The notes: generated by a model from the sequence alone, not told the origin. DNA of 64,000 bases from Methylopila sp. 73B (GCF_000526315.1 NZ_JAFV01000001.1:1178001-1242000), one strand, 5' to 3'. Counted from the first letter of the stretch, positions 18,248-29,555 are shown. Program-made: numbers and translations.

Positions 18248-18605
18248 TCAAATCGTTCTCGCCCCGCCCTATTCTGTCCTCTTCATCACAGACGCCGATC
18301 TGGGAGATGAGGCTCCAGAGCTAAATGGTCGTCATGCCGGATGGAGCGATCGCTGCGTGTCGATCACATGTTTGAATTATCAGGATGGCGATACGACTGT
18401 GACGCTTGGGGCGTTTTCGGAGGTGGCTCGCTCTGGCCAGCCCGTCGTCGATCGAGAGATCGCAACGCCTAACCGCGAGGTTGTGGTTTCAACCGCCCAT
18501 CTCGATGTCGTCCTGAGAATGCGTGTTCCATCAATCCGCACTCGCGTGCGGATTTGGGACAACCACTCCTATGAACCGGACGACATCGTCATCGGGCTGG
18601 GCTGA
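18240..18605 (+). CDS. Small protein, probable immunity partner of the upstream nuclease
   Basis: 121 residues, no family recognised. No signal peptide or membrane helix; moderately acidic, predicted beta-rich (VLFITDADLGDEAPELNG, VSITCLNYQDGDTTVTLGAF, VVVSTAHLDVVLRMRVPS). It starts inside the toxin-like gene (8-base overlap), has visibly lower GC than the flanks and ends before a strong terminator shared with eno. Size, acidity, coupling and position fit a cognate immunity protein; this is inference from context. Confidence 0.55.
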   Translation: MTDQIVLAPPYSVLFITDADLGDEAPELNGRHAGWSDRCVSITCLNYQDGDTTVTLGAFSEVARSGQPVVDREIATPNREVVVSTAHLDVVLRMRVPSIRTRVRIWDNHSYEPDDIVIGLG

Positions 18606-18621
18606 TGCCAAGCGCAAACGA

Positions 18622-18651
18622 AAGGGCGGCGCGCCGAAGCGCGCCGCCCTT
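18622..18651. terminator. Strong bidirectional hairpin between the immunity gene and eno
   Basis: Perfect 13-bp stem AAGGGCGGCGCGC/GCGCGCCGCCCTT with CGAA tetraloop, followed on the plus strand by TGGTCTTT and on the minus strand by CGTTTG. Lies between convergent genes and can serve both. Confidence 0.7.
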
Positions 18652-18692
18652 GGTCTTTACGCTGTTGAGCCGATGACCGCCGTCTCAGGTCT

Positions 18693-20551
<1,859 letters not shown>

Positions 20552-20585
20552 GCGAGTTGGCGAGGTCGAAGACCGCATGGCCGGG

Positions 20586-20715
20586 GTGCGTGCTTCGAGA
20601 CGCCATCCTGCGGATGGCTCCTCAGCATGAAGAGGTTCGAGCGGAGCGGACGATCTGCTCGAACTCAGTTCGCCTCATGCTGAGGAGGCGCGAAGCGCCG
20701 TCTCGAAGCACGCAC
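20586..20715. repeat. Family A paired repeat, locus A2
   Basis: Forward unit 20586-20635: GTGCGTGCTTCGAGAC, stem GCCATCC-TGC-GGATGGC, then CTCCTCAGCATGAAGAGG. Reverse unit 20672-20715: CCTCATGCTGAGGAG, stem GGCGC-GAA-GCGCC, CGTCTCGAAGCACGCAC. It lies in the 485-base gap 20552-21036; I see no gene, promoter or other element in the rest of that gap beyond the SD of the next gene. Confidence 0.85.
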
Positions 20716-21036
20716 GTCGTCGCCGTCTGACCCGCTCAGTCGCTTCGGGACCGCGCGGAGCGAGGCAGCTGAAGCGTTTCGAGAGTTGCGCTCAGCCGCC
20801 ATTCCGGGTGCGGCGAAGCGGATGGCCGGAACGACTGCGCGTCGCCTTCAAACCCCTCCAATCATGGCGAGGGCGTGAGCGCGCTCCGTCACGGCGTCGT
20901 CGCAGAGGAGGCGTCCGCCCGAGAACCTGACCGGGCGCCAAGACGGGCGCCGGCGCGCCCCGGAAACGCCCCAAGCGACGCCCACCTTCGCGGCCCGAAT
21001 CGACCGTCCCGCTTCGCTCCCTCGGAGGCCGCGCCA

Positions 21037-22059
21037 ATGCCCAACCCCGACGCGCCCAGCCGATCCGAAGACGTGCTGATCATCACCAACGGCGACAGCG
21101 CCGTGGCGCGGATCGAGGAGGCGCGCGTCGCCGGCGCCATCCTGCCGTGGCGCGACGTGCTGCACGACGGCCCGGTGCCGGCTGCGGGCAGGCTGGAGCG
21201 GCTGTCCGCGATCCGCTCCGCCTTCATCGCCTCCGATCTCGGCCTCGGCGTCGGGGAGGTCGCAGCCGAGTTCGCCGCGCGCGACGCGGCGGTGCGCGGC
21301 CACGCCGGCTTCGCACGCGTCGAGATCTGGCTGGAGCACGACCTCTACGACCAGCTGCAGCTGCTGCAGATCCTCGATTTCTTCCACGCCGAAAGCCGCA
21401 CCGAGGGGCTCTATCTCGTCCAGTCCGACGACTATCTCGGCCTGCAGGGCCCAGAGGCGATGCGCGCGCTCGCGGGCCGCGCCGCGCCGGTGACCGAGCG
21501 CCAGCTCGCGCTGGCCGACCGCGCCTGGGACGCGTTCACGGCCCGGACGCCGCACGCGCTGGCGCGTCTGGCCACGGAGGACACCACCGCCCTGCCCCAC
21601 CTCGCGCCTGCGCTGAAGCGCCTGCTGCAGGAGCTTCCCGATCCCGTCCGGGGCCTGACGCTGACGGAGGAGCGCGCCCTCGGAGGCCTCGCCGAGGCCG
21701 AGGCGACGACGGGAGAGCTGTTCCGCCACGTGACCGAGCAGGACGAAGCGCAGTTCTTAGGGGACGCGAGCTTCTTCCGCCGGCTGGACAGCCTGGCCTT
21801 CGCCGACGAGCCATTGATCGACGGTCTGCCCGGCCCCTCGCCCGAATACTGCGGCCTCGGACCGGGCCGCCACCTCGGCTACGCCGACTACGCCCGCGCC
21901 CGGCTTCGCCTCACCAAGGCCGGCCGGGCGGTGATGACGGGCCGCGTCGACCACCGCGTCATCAACCGCATCGACCACTGGGTCGGCGGCGTCCACGTCT
22001 CGCCCGCGGCCTTGATCCGCTACGACCGCGCGCACGGGCAGCTGGTGGCGCAGGACTGA
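21037..22059 (+). CDS. DUF1835 domain protein
   Basis: 340 residues, function unknown. N-terminal DUF1835 signature: VLIITNGDSAVARIEEARVA then GAILPWRDVLHDGP. An acidic middle region contains VEIWLEHDLYDQLQLLQILD, and a C-terminal portion has RVINRIDHWVGGVHV. GGAGG eight bases before the ATG at 21037 fixes the start; the open frame upstream is Arg/Pro-rich noise. Flanked by repeat loci on both sides (A2 upstream, B3/B4 downstream), so it is transcriptionally isolated. Confidence 0.85.
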   Translation: MPNPDAPSRSEDVLIITNGDSAVARIEEARVAGAILPWRDVLHDGPVPAAGRLERLSAIRSAFIASDLGLGVGEVAAEFAARDAAVRGHAGFARVEIWLEHDLYDQLQLLQILDFFHAESRTEGLYLVQSDDYLGLQGPEAMRALAGRAAPVTERQLALADRAWDAFTARTPHALARLATEDTTALPHLAPALKRLLQELPDPVRGLTLTEERALGGLAEAEATTGELFRHVTEQDEAQFLGDASFFRRLDSLAFADEPLIDGLPGPSPEYCGLGPGRHLGYADYARARLRLTKAGRAVMTGRVDHRVINRIDHWVGGVHVSPAALIRYDRAHGQLVAQD

Positions 22060-22065
22060 CAAAAT

Positions 22066-22176
22066 GCGTCATCCCGGCCAAGCGGCGAACGCCGCGCAGA
22101 GCCGGGATCGTGTCGAGGAGAGGCGCCTTTATCCGAGAACGATCCCGGCTCGGCCTCCGGCCGTCCGGGATGACGC
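22066..22176. repeat. Family B cloverleaf repeat (copy B3)
   Basis: Perfect 12-bp outer stem GCGTCATCCCGG/CCGGGATGACGC, side hairpin GCGGCG-AA-CGCCGC, perfect 12-bp inner stem AGCCGGGATCGT/ACGATCCCGGCT, second side hairpin CGGCC-TCC-GGCCG. It begins 7 bases after the DUF1835 stop. With B4 it fills most of the 345-base convergent gap 22060-22404. Confidence 0.8.
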
Positions 22177-22192
22177 CGAGTCTTGCCTCCCT

Positions 22193-22308
22193 TGTCCCGG
22201 CCTTGAGCCGGGACCCAGACCCAAACGGCTCATCGGACGGTTGCGACGACGTCGTTGCGCTTGGTCGACAAGCGTCGGGCGTCTCGTGTCCGGCTCAAGG
22301 CCGGGACA
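22193..22308. repeat. Family B cloverleaf repeat (copy B4)
   Basis: Outer stem TGTCCCGG/CCGGGACA, side hairpins CCGGC-CTTGA-GCCGG and CCGGC-TCAA-GGCCGG, and an apical stem GCGACGAC/GTCGTTGC at 22243-22258. The inner stem is weaker than in B1 and B3. Directly follows B3. Confidence 0.7.
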
Positions 22309-22404
22309 CGAGAGCTGTGTGATGCCTTAACCGCGTACTCCTGCTTGACGGGAGCGCAGCATCCACGACCTCCGCTCGGCGACGCGCGTCACGCCCGAAC
22401 GGCC

Positions 22405-22962
22405 TCAGCCGCGCGCCTTGGTCCAGCCAAATCCCTCGCCGACGGCGTCCGGCGGCGCCAGCCGCTGGCGAAGCGCCACGATCAGATGGAGTTGCTCTTC
22501 GTTCGGAGGCCCATCCACATGGGCGACGCGCTCCAGCATTTCGATCAAATCGTCGCGTTCCTGCGCCGTGAGGCGATCGTTGAACAAAGGCGCGAGATCC
22601 TGAATCGCCGCGGTCGCGCTCGGCGTCTTGGTGCAGGCGAAACGCGCGAAGGACTGGGCTTCGGCCAGATCGCCCGAGAGCGACATCACCGTGCGCATCT
22701 CGTGCTCGATCGCCGTCAACTGGGCGGCCGAATAGTCGCCCTTCTGCCGAGCGATCAGGAACAGCAGGACGGTCCCTGCCTCGCGCGGATCCGTGATCGA
22801 CTTGATCGGCGCACGGGCCTCGGCCTCGAGAGAGGCGAGACGGCGCTTCGTGTTGCGCCGCTGGGTCAGCATCTCTTCGATGCGCTTGTGCCCGTCCAGC
22901 CGAAAGAACCAGTAGCAGAACCAGAAAAAGGCTCCGCTCAGGATCGCCGCGATCACTGGCAT
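22405..22962 (-). CDS. Membrane-anchored TerB-like protein
   Basis: 185 residues. An N-terminal membrane segment (VIAAILSGAFFWFCYWFF) is followed by a basic coiled region (RRNTKRRLASLEAEARA) and an all-helical domain resembling TerB/DjlA N-terminal domains: TVLLFLIARQKGDYSAAQL, TAIEHEMRTVM, then ERDDLIEMLERVAHVDGPP. Metal-binding acidic residues are partly present. Cytoplasmic domain tethered to the inner membrane; role unknown. Monocistronic by position. Confidence 0.65.
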   Translation of the reverse strand: MPVIAAILSGAFFWFCYWFFRLDGHKRIEEMLTQRRNTKRRLASLEAEARAPIKSITDPREAGTVLLFLIARQKGDYSAAQLTAIEHEMRTVMSLSGDLAEAQSFARFACTKTPSATAAIQDLAPLFNDRLTAQERDDLIEMLERVAHVDGPPNEEQLHLIVALRQRLAPPDAVGEGFGWTKARG

Positions 22963-23083
22963 GCCGCCCTCCGTGCCTCGGCCCGCTGGCGAGCCCGGTG
23001 TCAGATCGGCGGCGTTTCTAGCAAATAGTCAGCCGACTTCAAACTTCCGCGATGAGCTCACGTCGGGGCGGACCGCGCAGTCG

Positions 23084-23929
23084 TCAGCCCTTCGCGAGCC
23101 GGTCGAACGCCATCAGCCGGGCGAGCAGGGCCGGCATCTGTTTCAGCGGCACCATGTTGGGGCCGTCGGAGGGGGCGTGGTCCGGGTCGGGGTGGGTCTC
23201 GATGAAGACGCCCGCGACGCCGACCGCGACCGCGGCGCGGGCGAGCACCGGCACGTATTCGCGCTGCCCGCCGGACGACGCGCCCTGGCCGCCGGGCTGC
23301 TGCACCGAGTGCGTGGCGTCGAAGATCACCGGGGCTCCGGTCTTCGCCATCTCCGGCAGCGCGCGCATGTCGGACACCAGCGTGTTGTAGCCGAAGGAGG
23401 CGCCGCGTTCGGTGAGCAGCACCTGAGGGTTGCCGGCTCCGACCAGCTTGTCGACGACGTTCTTCATGTCCCAGGGCGCGAGGAACTGGCCCTTCTTGAC
23501 GTTGACCACCCGTCCCGTCGCGGCGGCGGCGAGCAGCAGGTCGGTCTGACGGCACAGGAACGCCGGGATCTGCAGTACGTCCACCACCTCGCCGACCGCC
23601 GCGCACTGGTGCGCGTCGTGCACGTCGGTCAGCGTCGGCAGGCCGAGGCTCTCCTTGATCTCGGCGAAGACGGGGAGAGAGGCCTCAAGCCCCATGCCGC
23701 GCTGCGCCGTCGCGCTGGTGCGGTTCGCCTTGTCGAACGAGGTCTTGAAGATCAGCCCTATCCCGAGCGCCTCCGTGATCTCCTTCAGCGCCGCCGCCAC
23801 CTCGAGCGCGTGGTCGCGACTTTCCATCTGGCAGGGGCCGGCGATCAGCGCGAGCGGCAGGTCATTGCCAAACTGGACGGACCCGACCTCGACGACGGCG
23901 GACGGGCGATTTTCGGTGGGTGTGGTCAT
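23084..23929 (-). CDS. kdsA: 3-deoxy-8-phosphooctulonate synthase (KDO-8-P synthase)
   Basis: Condenses arabinose 5-phosphate with PEP to form KDO-8-phosphate for LPS inner core. 281 residues, full length. Motifs: [82 protein letters not shown] and [13 protein letters not shown]. Both metal-type Cys (GPCQ) and the invariant lysines are present. Monocistronic or with the upstream VOC gene. Confidence 0.96.
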   Translation of the reverse strand: MTTPTENRPSAVVEVGSVQFGNDLPLALIAGPCQMESRDHALEVAAALKEITEALGIGLIFKTSFDKANRTSATAQRGMGLEASLPVFAEIKESLGLPTLTDVHDAHQCAAVGEVVDVLQIPAFLCRQTDLLLAAAATGRVVNVKKGQFLAPWDMKNVVDKLVGAGNPQVLLTERGASFGYNTLVSDMRALPEMAKTGAPVIFDATHSVQQPGGQGASSGGQREYVPVLARAAVAVGVAGVFIETHPDPDHAPSDGPNMVPLKQMPALLARLMAFDRLAKG

Positions 23930-23995
23930 GGGACGTCCGCCTTGGCGCTGCCGCGTCTTTTCAAGAATTGCGCCGTCGGCTTATCAGCACCGGGC

Positions 23996-24805
23996 TCAGG
24001 CTTCCAGAACCAGCGTCAGGCCGAACAGGCGCTCGGGCGGAACGACCCGCTCCGCCCCGGTCGGGACTTTGATCCGCAGCGCCGAGAGACGAAGCTCCGG
24101 CCCGACCTCGACGGCGAGCCCCGTGCGCCGATGGTAAGCCTCGCCGGTCAGCACGCCGATCTCGCCCCGCGGCGTGGGGAACGTCAGGCCGGACGACGTT
24201 GCGCGAAAGACGTCGATCCCGGTGAAGGCGCGCAGGAAGACGTGGTGGTCGGACGGGTTCTCGGCTGTCAGGACGACGCCCGCGACCGCGCGTGCGCCGT
24301 TCGGGTGCGCCTGCGCCGCCGGGCTCCAGAAATTCTCCGGCCGCTTCTGCTCGCAGGCGAAGAAGGCGACGTCGGGCGCGGCGGGGTCCGACGCGAAGGC
24401 GAGCTCGAACGCGACCTCGATGGGCGAGCCGTCCGCCCGCACGCCCCGGCGTTCGAAGAAGAACGGCGCGAAGTCGCCGATCCCCTTCGCGGCGTATGTC
24501 GCCGCGTCCGCTTTGGCGTCGAGGCTCTCCAGAACCAGCCCGGAAGGCCCCTCGCCGGCCCGCGCCAGCCGGTCGCGCTGGAACGCCGCGAACGAGAAAA
24601 ACCGTGGGCCGTGTTCGGAGATCAGCGCGGGATCGGCGATCGCCAGCAGTTCGACGAAGAAGCCCGGCAGCTGGACGATGCGGTTCTTCGTGCCGAACGG
24701 ATGCCGGTTCTCAGCCCCGACCTGGAAGCCCATCGCGCTCCAGGCCTCGGCCGCGGCGTCGAGGTCGCGGACGAGGTGGACCAGGTGGTCGAGGCCGCGA
24801 GGCAT
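23996..24805 (-). CDS. VOC family (glyoxalase-like) protein
   Basis: 269 residues with two glyoxalase-type modules: N-terminal GLDHLVHLVRDLDAAAEAW, then FGTKNRIVQLPGFFVELLAI, and a second half with AVAGVVLTAENPSDHHVFL. Enzymatic role not deducible; homologous proteins are often called glyoxalase-like. The start at 24805 (MPRGLDHLVHLV) is 26 bases after gatB. The frame continues open upstream through gatB because of GC content, but that part has no protein character. Confidence 0.85.
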   Translation of the reverse strand: MPRGLDHLVHLVRDLDAAAEAWSAMGFQVGAENRHPFGTKNRIVQLPGFFVELLAIADPALISEHGPRFFSFAAFQRDRLARAGEGPSGLVLESLDAKADAATYAAKGIGDFAPFFFERRGVRADGSPIEVAFELAFASDPAAPDVAFFACEQKRPENFWSPAAQAHPNGARAVAGVVLTAENPSDHHVFLRAFTGIDVFRATSSGLTFPTPRGEIGVLTGEAYHRRTGLAVEVGPELRLSALRIKVPTGAERVVPPERLFGLTLVLEA

Positions 24806-24831
24806 GGCGCGTGACGGCCCGGGGCGCGCGG

Positions 24832-26310
24832 TCAGATCTCCAGCTTTCGCTTGAGCAGATCGTTGACGGCCTGCGGATTGGCCTTGCCGCCGGAGGCCTT
24901 CATCACCTGGCCCACGAACCAGCCGATCAGGGTCGGCTTGGCCTTCGCCTGCTCCACCTTGTCGGGGTTCGCCGCGATCACCTCGTCGCAGACCTTCTCG
25001 ATCGCGCCGGTATCGGTGACCTGCCGCAGGCCGCGGCTCTCGACCAGCTCGCGCGGGTCGCCGCCTTCGGTCCAGAGGATCTCGAACAGGTCTTTTGCAA
25101 TTTTTCCCGAGATCACGTTCTCGGAGATCAGGCCGATCAGGCCGCCGAGCTGGGCTGCCGAAAGCGGGCTCGCCTCGATCGCGAGGCCCTCCTTGTTGAG
25201 GCGGCCGAACAGCTCGTTGATCGTCCAGTTCGCCGCGAGCTTGGCGTCGCCGTGCTTCGCCACGGCTTCGAAGAAGTCGGCGGACTCCCGCTCCAGCGTC
25301 AGCACCATGGCGTCGTAGGGCGTCACGCCGTAGTCGCCGATGAAACGCGCCTTCTTGGCGTCCGGCAGCTCGGGCAGCGCGGCGCGGAGCTCGTCCACCT
25401 CCGCCTGCTCGACCTTCAGCGGCAGCAGGTCCGGATCGGGGAAGTAGCGGTAGTCGTGCGCCTCTTCCTTGGAGCGCATCGACCGCGTCTCGCCCTTGAC
25501 GGGGTCGAACAGCCGCGTCTCCTGGTCGATGCTGCCGCCGTCCTCGAGGATCTCGATCTGGCGGCGCGCCTCGATCTCGATCGCCTGGCCGATGAAGCGG
25601 ATCGAGTTGACGTTCTTGATCTCGCAGCGCGTGCCGAGCGGCTCGCCGGGCTTCCGGACGGAGACGTTGACGTCCGCGCGCAGGTTGCCCTTGTCCATGT
25701 CGCCGTCGCAGGCGCCGATGTAGCGCAGGATGGTGCGCAGTTTGGTGACGTAGGCCTTGGCCTCGTCCGACGAGCGCAGGTCCGGCTTCGACACGATCTC
25801 CATCAGCGCGACGCCGGAGCGGTTCAGGTCGACGAAGGACAGCTTCGGGTCCTGGTCGTGGATCGACTTGCCGGCGTCCTGCTCGAGGTGGATGCGCTCG
25901 ACGCCGACGACGATGCTCTCGCCCTCGCCGAGATCCACCGTGACCTCGCCCTCGCCCACGATCGGGCTCTTGTACTGCGAGATCTGGTAGCCCTGCGGCA
26001 GGTCCGGGTAGAAGTAGTTCTTGCGGTCGAAAGTCGAGACCAGATTGATCTGGGCGTTGATCGCGAGGCCGGAGCGGATCGCCTGCCGCACGCACTCGCG
26101 GTTCAGCACCGGCAGCATGCCGGGCATCGCGGCGTCGACCAGGCTGACGTGGCTGTTCGGGGCCGCGCCGAAGCCGGTGGAGGAGCCCGAGAACAGCTTC
26201 GCCTCGGACGTCACCTGCGCATGGATCTCCATGCCGATCACGACCTCCCAGTCGCCGGTCGCGCCGGGGATGAGTTTGGAGCTCGCGGGGACGCGGGAGG
26301 GAGCGTTCAT
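24832..26310 (-). CDS. gatB: Asp-tRNA(Asn)/Glu-tRNA(Gln) amidotransferase subunit B
   Basis: Kinase/amidotransferase subunit of GatCAB, which turns misacylated Glu-tRNA(Gln) into Gln-tRNA(Gln). 492 residues. Motifs: [39 protein letters not shown], the [19 protein letters not shown] segment, [20 protein letters not shown] and the C-terminal YqeY-like helical tail ending LLKRKLEI. It is separated from gatCA by an oppositely oriented Uma2 gene and a chorismate mutase gene. Confidence 0.97.
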   Translation of the reverse strand: MNAPSRVPASSKLIPGATGDWEVVIGMEIHAQVTSEAKLFSGSSTGFGAAPNSHVSLVDAAMPGMLPVLNRECVRQAIRSGLAINAQINLVSTFDRKNYFYPDLPQGYQISQYKSPIVGEGEVTVDLGEGESIVVGVERIHLEQDAGKSIHDQDPKLSFVDLNRSGVALMEIVSKPDLRSSDEAKAYVTKLRTILRYIGACDGDMDKGNLRADVNVSVRKPGEPLGTRCEIKNVNSIRFIGQAIEIEARRQIEILEDGGSIDQETRLFDPVKGETRSMRSKEEAHDYRYFPDPDLLPLKVEQAEVDELRAALPELPDAKKARFIGDYGVTPYDAMVLTLERESADFFEAVAKHGDAKLAANWTINELFGRLNKEGLAIEASPLSAAQLGGLIGLISENVISGKIAKDLFEILWTEGGDPRELVESRGLRQVTDTGAIEKVCDEVIAANPDKVEQAKAKPTLIGWFVGQVMKASGGKANPQAVNDLLKRKLEI

Positions 26311-26363
26311 GGGGATCGGCGGCCTTCAGGATGCAAGGTGTCGTTCGAGGGTCTTCCTAGACC

Positions 26364-26412
26364 GTTGTCGCCTTGAGTGACAATCTCGGAGGCGGATGAC
26401 AACATGGTTGTC
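26364..26412. promoter_or_regulatory. GTTGTC/GACAAC dyads in the divergent gatB-Uma2 gap
   Basis: Two dyads with the same half-sites: TTGTC (26365-26369) with GACAA (26379-26383), and a perfect GACAAC-ATG-GTTGTC (26398-26412). Shared half-sites in a divergent gap suggest a regulator binding site; the regulator is unknown. Confidence 0.35.
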
Positions 26413-26453
26413 GCAGCTCCAATCCCCTCGCCGCCTGACAATGGGGGCATGCG

Positions 26454-27053
26454 ATGAACGTCAGATACGACGATCTGGTCGACTACCGCTCCGTCGAACT
26501 CCAGCCCGGCATGGCCGTGCCGGTCGAGGTGTTTCTCGACTGGATCGACACGCAGGAGGGCAAGTACGAGTACGACCGGGGCACGATCGGCATGATGGTG
26601 AAGGTCACGCGCAACCACTCGCTGCTGGGCGCGCGGTTCGTCTATCTTCTGTCACGCGCTCTCGAGGATCAGCCTTACGAGGTCCACGCCGAGGCCTTCG
26701 GGGTGCGCACCGACGGCAGCATCCGCTTTCCCGACGTGCTGGTGCAGCGCCCGGAAGCCGACGGCCGCGCGCTGGACTCGAAGACTCCGCTCTTGATCGT
26801 CGAGGTGCTGTCGCCGTCGTCGGTCTATGCGGACCATGTGGTGAAGCGGGACGAGTATCTCGCTCTGCCGACCCTCCAGGCCTATGTGGTCGCCGACGCC
26901 AACTCGCCGAAGCTCACGCTGTGGGAACGCGGGGCGGACGGCGCGTTCCCGGCCGAACCTGTCGTAGTCGCGGGTCTCGACGCCGAACTGCGGCTCGCAG
27001 GCCTCGCCGTCGCGCTGCCGCTCGCCAGGCTCTACCGCGGGATCATCGCTTAG
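26454..27053 (+). CDS. Uma2 family (DUF820) PD-(D/E)XK-type endonuclease
   Basis: 199 residues. Uma2 core: KYEYDRGTIGMMVKVTRNHS, DGSIRFPDVLVQRPE, LLIVEVLSPSSVYADHVVKR, DEYLALPTLQAYVVADAN. The predicted active-site Asp (FPD) and Glu (VEV) are present. Uma2 proteins are abundant paralogues in cyanobacteria and some alphaproteobacteria; their biological role is unsettled. It stands alone on the plus strand inside the gat region and overlaps the chorismate mutase 3' end by 11 bases. Confidence 0.85.
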   Translation: MNVRYDDLVDYRSVELQPGMAVPVEVFLDWIDTQEGKYEYDRGTIGMMVKVTRNHSLLGARFVYLLSRALEDQPYEVHAEAFGVRTDGSIRFPDVLVQRPEADGRALDSKTPLLIVEVLSPSSVYADHVVKRDEYLALPTLQAYVVADANSPKLTLWERGADGAFPAEPVVVAGLDAELRLAGLAVALPLARLYRGIIA

Positions 27054-27345
27054 ACGCCCTCTCCATCAGCGCGCGCTCGTGGGCGATGAACTCCGCCATC
27101 ATCGCGCGCCACAGCCGGTCGGCGAGCGCGGGATCGAGCCCGTGCCGCTCGCCCAGCGCGCGGGCGTTGGCGGCCACCTCCTCGACGCGCCACGGCACCA
27201 GCGCGACATCGGGGTCGTTCTTGATGCGGGCGGCCTCGGCGATGCAGTGGGCGCGCGCGGCCATCAGCGGCATGATCTCGGCGTCGAGCGCGTCGATCGC
27301 GGCCCGCACCTCGTCCATCGAGGCGTAGGTCGGCCGCGCGCTCAC
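27043..27345 (-). CDS. Chorismate mutase, AroQ class
   Basis: Rearranges chorismate to prephenate for Phe and Tyr synthesis. All-helical AroQ fold of about 100 residues: [75 protein letters not shown]. The GTG at 27345 overlaps the gatA stop in GTGA, so I use it; the ATG at 27318 would give 91 residues and is the alternative. Coupling to gatA is unusual metabolically. Confidence 0.85.
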   Translation of the reverse strand: MSARPTYASMDEVRAAIDALDAEIMPLMAARAHCIAEAARIKNDPDVALVPWRVEEVAANARALGERHGLDPALADRLWRAMMAEFIAHERALMERASKR

Positions 27346-28820
27346 CACCAGCGCTCGGGGGTGAAGCCGCCGCCGGCCGCGTCCTCGATCACCGCCGCGG
27401 CCGAGAACAGCGTCTCCTCGTCGAACGGCCGGCCAATGAGCTGCAGCGCGAGCGGCAGGCCGTCCGCGGACTTGCCCGCCGGCACGGCGACGCCCGGCAG
27501 GCCGGCCATGTTCACGGTCACGGTGAAGACGTCGTTCAGGTACATCTCCACCGGGGAGGCGTTGGCGTTCTCGCCGATCCCGAAGGCGGCGGAGGGGGTC
27601 GCCGGCGTCAGGATGGCGTCGACGCCGTCCGCGAACACGGTCTCGAAGTCGCGCTTGATCAGGGTGCGCACCTTCTGGGCGCGGACGTAATAGGCGTCGT
27701 AGTAGCCGGCCGAGAGCACGTACGTGCCGATCATGATGCGGCGGCGGACCTCGTCGCCGAAGCCCGCGGCCCGGGTCTTCTCGTACATCTCCGTCACGTC
27801 GCGGCCGGGCGCGCGCAGGCCGTAGCGCACGCCGTCGTAGCGGGCGAGATTCGACGAGGCCTCCGCCGGAGCCACGATGTAGTAGGCCGGCAGCGCGTAC
27901 TTCGTGTGCGGCAGCGAGACCTCGACGACCTCGGCTCCGGCCGCCCGCAGCCACGCCGCGCCCTGCTCCCACAGCGCCTCGATCTCGCCCGGCATGCCGT
28001 CGACCCGGTATTCCTTGGGGAGACCGATCTTCAGCCCCTTCACCGAACGCCCGACCGCGGCCTCGAAGTCCGGAACCTCGCGCTCGACCGAGGTCGAGTC
28101 GCGGGGGTCATAACCGGACATGGCGCCGAGCAGGATCGCGGCGTCGCGCACGTCGCGGGCGATCGGGCCGGCTTGGTCGAGCGAGGAGGCGAAGGCGACG
28201 ATGCCCCAGCGCGAGCAGCGGCCGTAGGTAGGCTTGATGCCGACCGTGCCGGTGAAGGCGGCCGGCTGGCGGATCGAGCCGCCGGTGTCGGTCGCGGTCG
28301 CCCCAAGGCAGAGCCTCGCCGCCACGGCCGCGGCCGAGCCGCCGGAGGAGCCGCCAGCGACGAGCGCCGCGTCCGAGCCCGTCTTGCGCCAAGGGTTCAC
28401 CGGCGTGCCGAAACAGGAGCTCTCGTTGGACGAGCCCATGGCGAACTCGTCGTTGTTGAGCTTGCCGAGCATCACGGCGCCCGCGGCGCGCATCTTTTCG
28501 GTCACGAAGGATTCGTAGGGCGGCGTGAAGCCGTCGAGGATCTTCGAGCAGGCGGTGGTGCGCACGCCCTCGGTGCAGAACAGGTCCTTCACGCCGAGCG
28601 GCAGGCCTTCGAGCGCGCCGGCCTCGCCGCTGGCGATGCGCTGGTCGGAGACGGCCGCGCGCTCCAGCGCGATCTCCGGCGTCTCGAGCACATAGGCGTT
28701 CAGGCCGCGGCCCGCCTCGATGGCGGCGAGGTAGGCCTGTGTCAGCTCAACGGCCGAAAAATCCTTCTTGGCCAGCTTATTGCGGGCGTCGGCGAAGGTG
28801 AAATCGAGAAGATCGGACAT
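27342..28820 (-). CDS. gatA: Asp-tRNA(Asn)/Glu-tRNA(Gln) amidotransferase subunit A
   Basis: Amidase-signature subunit that releases ammonia from glutamine. 492 residues. Ser-cisSer-Lys triad: Lys in [13 protein letters not shown], the two serines in [20 protein letters not shown] and [15 protein letters not shown]. Follows gatC by 41 bases and is followed by the overlapping chorismate mutase gene. Confidence 0.97.
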   Translation of the reverse strand: MSDLLDFTFADARNKLAKKDFSAVELTQAYLAAIEAGRGLNAYVLETPEIALERAAVSDQRIASGEAGALEGLPLGVKDLFCTEGVRTTACSKILDGFTPPYESFVTEKMRAAGAVMLGKLNNDEFAMGSSNESSCFGTPVNPWRKTGSDAALVAGGSSGGSAAAVAARLCLGATATDTGGSIRQPAAFTGTVGIKPTYGRCSRWGIVAFASSLDQAGPIARDVRDAAILLGAMSGYDPRDSTSVEREVPDFEAAVGRSVKGLKIGLPKEYRVDGMPGEIEALWEQGAAWLRAAGAEVVEVSLPHTKYALPAYYIVAPAEASSNLARYDGVRYGLRAPGRDVTEMYEKTRAAGFGDEVRRRIMIGTYVLSAGYYDAYYVRAQKVRTLIKRDFETVFADGVDAILTPATPSAAFGIGENANASPVEMYLNDVFTVTVNMAGLPGVAVPAGKSADGLPLALQLIGRPFDEETLFSAAAVIEDAAGGGFTPERWW

Positions 28821-28861
28821 CGCGGCTCAGGACTGACGTTGCGGGCGGGCGGAGGCGGGCG

Positions 28862-29149
28862 TCACTCGACGACCTTCGGGACGACGAAGAAGTCACCCTC
28901 CCGCGCGGGAGCGTTCTGCAGCACGCGTTCGGCGTTCTCGCCGTCGGTCACTGCGTCCTCGCGCAGCCGGATCGACAGGGGCATGACGCCCGTCATCGGC
29001 TCCACGCCGTCGACGTCGAGCTGGGACAGCTCCTCCACGAAGGCGAGGATCGCGTCGAGCTCGCCCTTGAGCTTCGCGACCTCGTGGTCCTCGACCGCGA
29101 TGCGGGCGAGCTTGGCGACGCGGCGGACGGTGGTTTCGTCGACGGACAT
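28862..29149 (-). CDS. gatC: Asp-tRNA(Asn)/Glu-tRNA(Gln) amidotransferase subunit C
   Basis: Small subunit that stabilises GatA-GatB. 95 residues: [58 protein letters not shown] and [19 protein letters not shown] are typical. First gene of gatCA-chorismate mutase. Upstream lie repeats A3 and B2. Confidence 0.95.
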   Translation of the reverse strand: MSVDETTVRRVAKLARIAVEDHEVAKLKGELDAILAFVEELSQLDVDGVEPMTGVMPLSIRLREDAVTDGENAERVLQNAPAREGDFFVVPKVVE

Positions 29150-29273
29150 CTCGAGCCTTCAGAAGAGGTCAGGCGTCAATCAAACTTGATCGACGCGCCG
29201 GGCTTTAGCACGGGCGATCCGAGCGTCGCAACGCAGGGGCCCCTCAAGGTTTCGGGGCGCGGCTCGAACCGGA

Positions 29274-29385
29274 GTGCGTGCTTCGAGACGCCCGCGGAAG
29301 GGCGGCTCCTCAGCATGAGGACGATCTTCTACCGACCTCCCCTCCTCACGCTGGGGAGCGCCGAAGGCGCGTCTCGAAGCCCGCG
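29274..29385. repeat. Family A paired repeat, locus A3
   Basis: Forward unit 29274-29321: GTGCGTGCTTCGAGACG, stem CGCCC-GCGGAA-GGGCG, CTCCTCAGCATGAGGA. The reverse unit ending at 29385 is degenerate (CCTCCTCACGCTGGGGAG) but keeps a perfect stem GCGCC-GAA-GGCGC and CGTCTCGAAGCCCGC. It lies in the 406-base gap 29150-29555 together with B2. Confidence 0.75.
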
Positions 29386-29429
29386 CTCACACGCTCCGCC
29401 GTCACCAAAACCTAAAGCCGTTCCAGCTT

Positions 29430-29515
29430 CGTCATTCCCCGGTTTATCGGGGGCATCCAGGCCGCCGTAGCGCGAGGGATCGGTCTGGATGCCCCGGATA
29501 AACCGGGGCATGACG
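29430..29515. repeat. Family B cloverleaf repeat (copy B2)
   Basis: Outer stem CGTCAT/ATGACG, side hairpin CCCCG-GTTTAT-CGGGG, inner stem CATCCAG/CTGGATG, and side hairpin CCCCGG-ATAAA-CCGGGG. Nearest gene end is the hydrolase stop at 29556. Confidence 0.75.
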
Positions 29516-29555
29516 CGGGTCTGCTAAAACAGAAATCTGACGTCCAAACCGCGCG

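Noticed and set aside
24806-26095. Upstream extension of the VOC frame
   Set aside because: Lies inside gatB in another frame; Arg/Gly-rich, no homology features.
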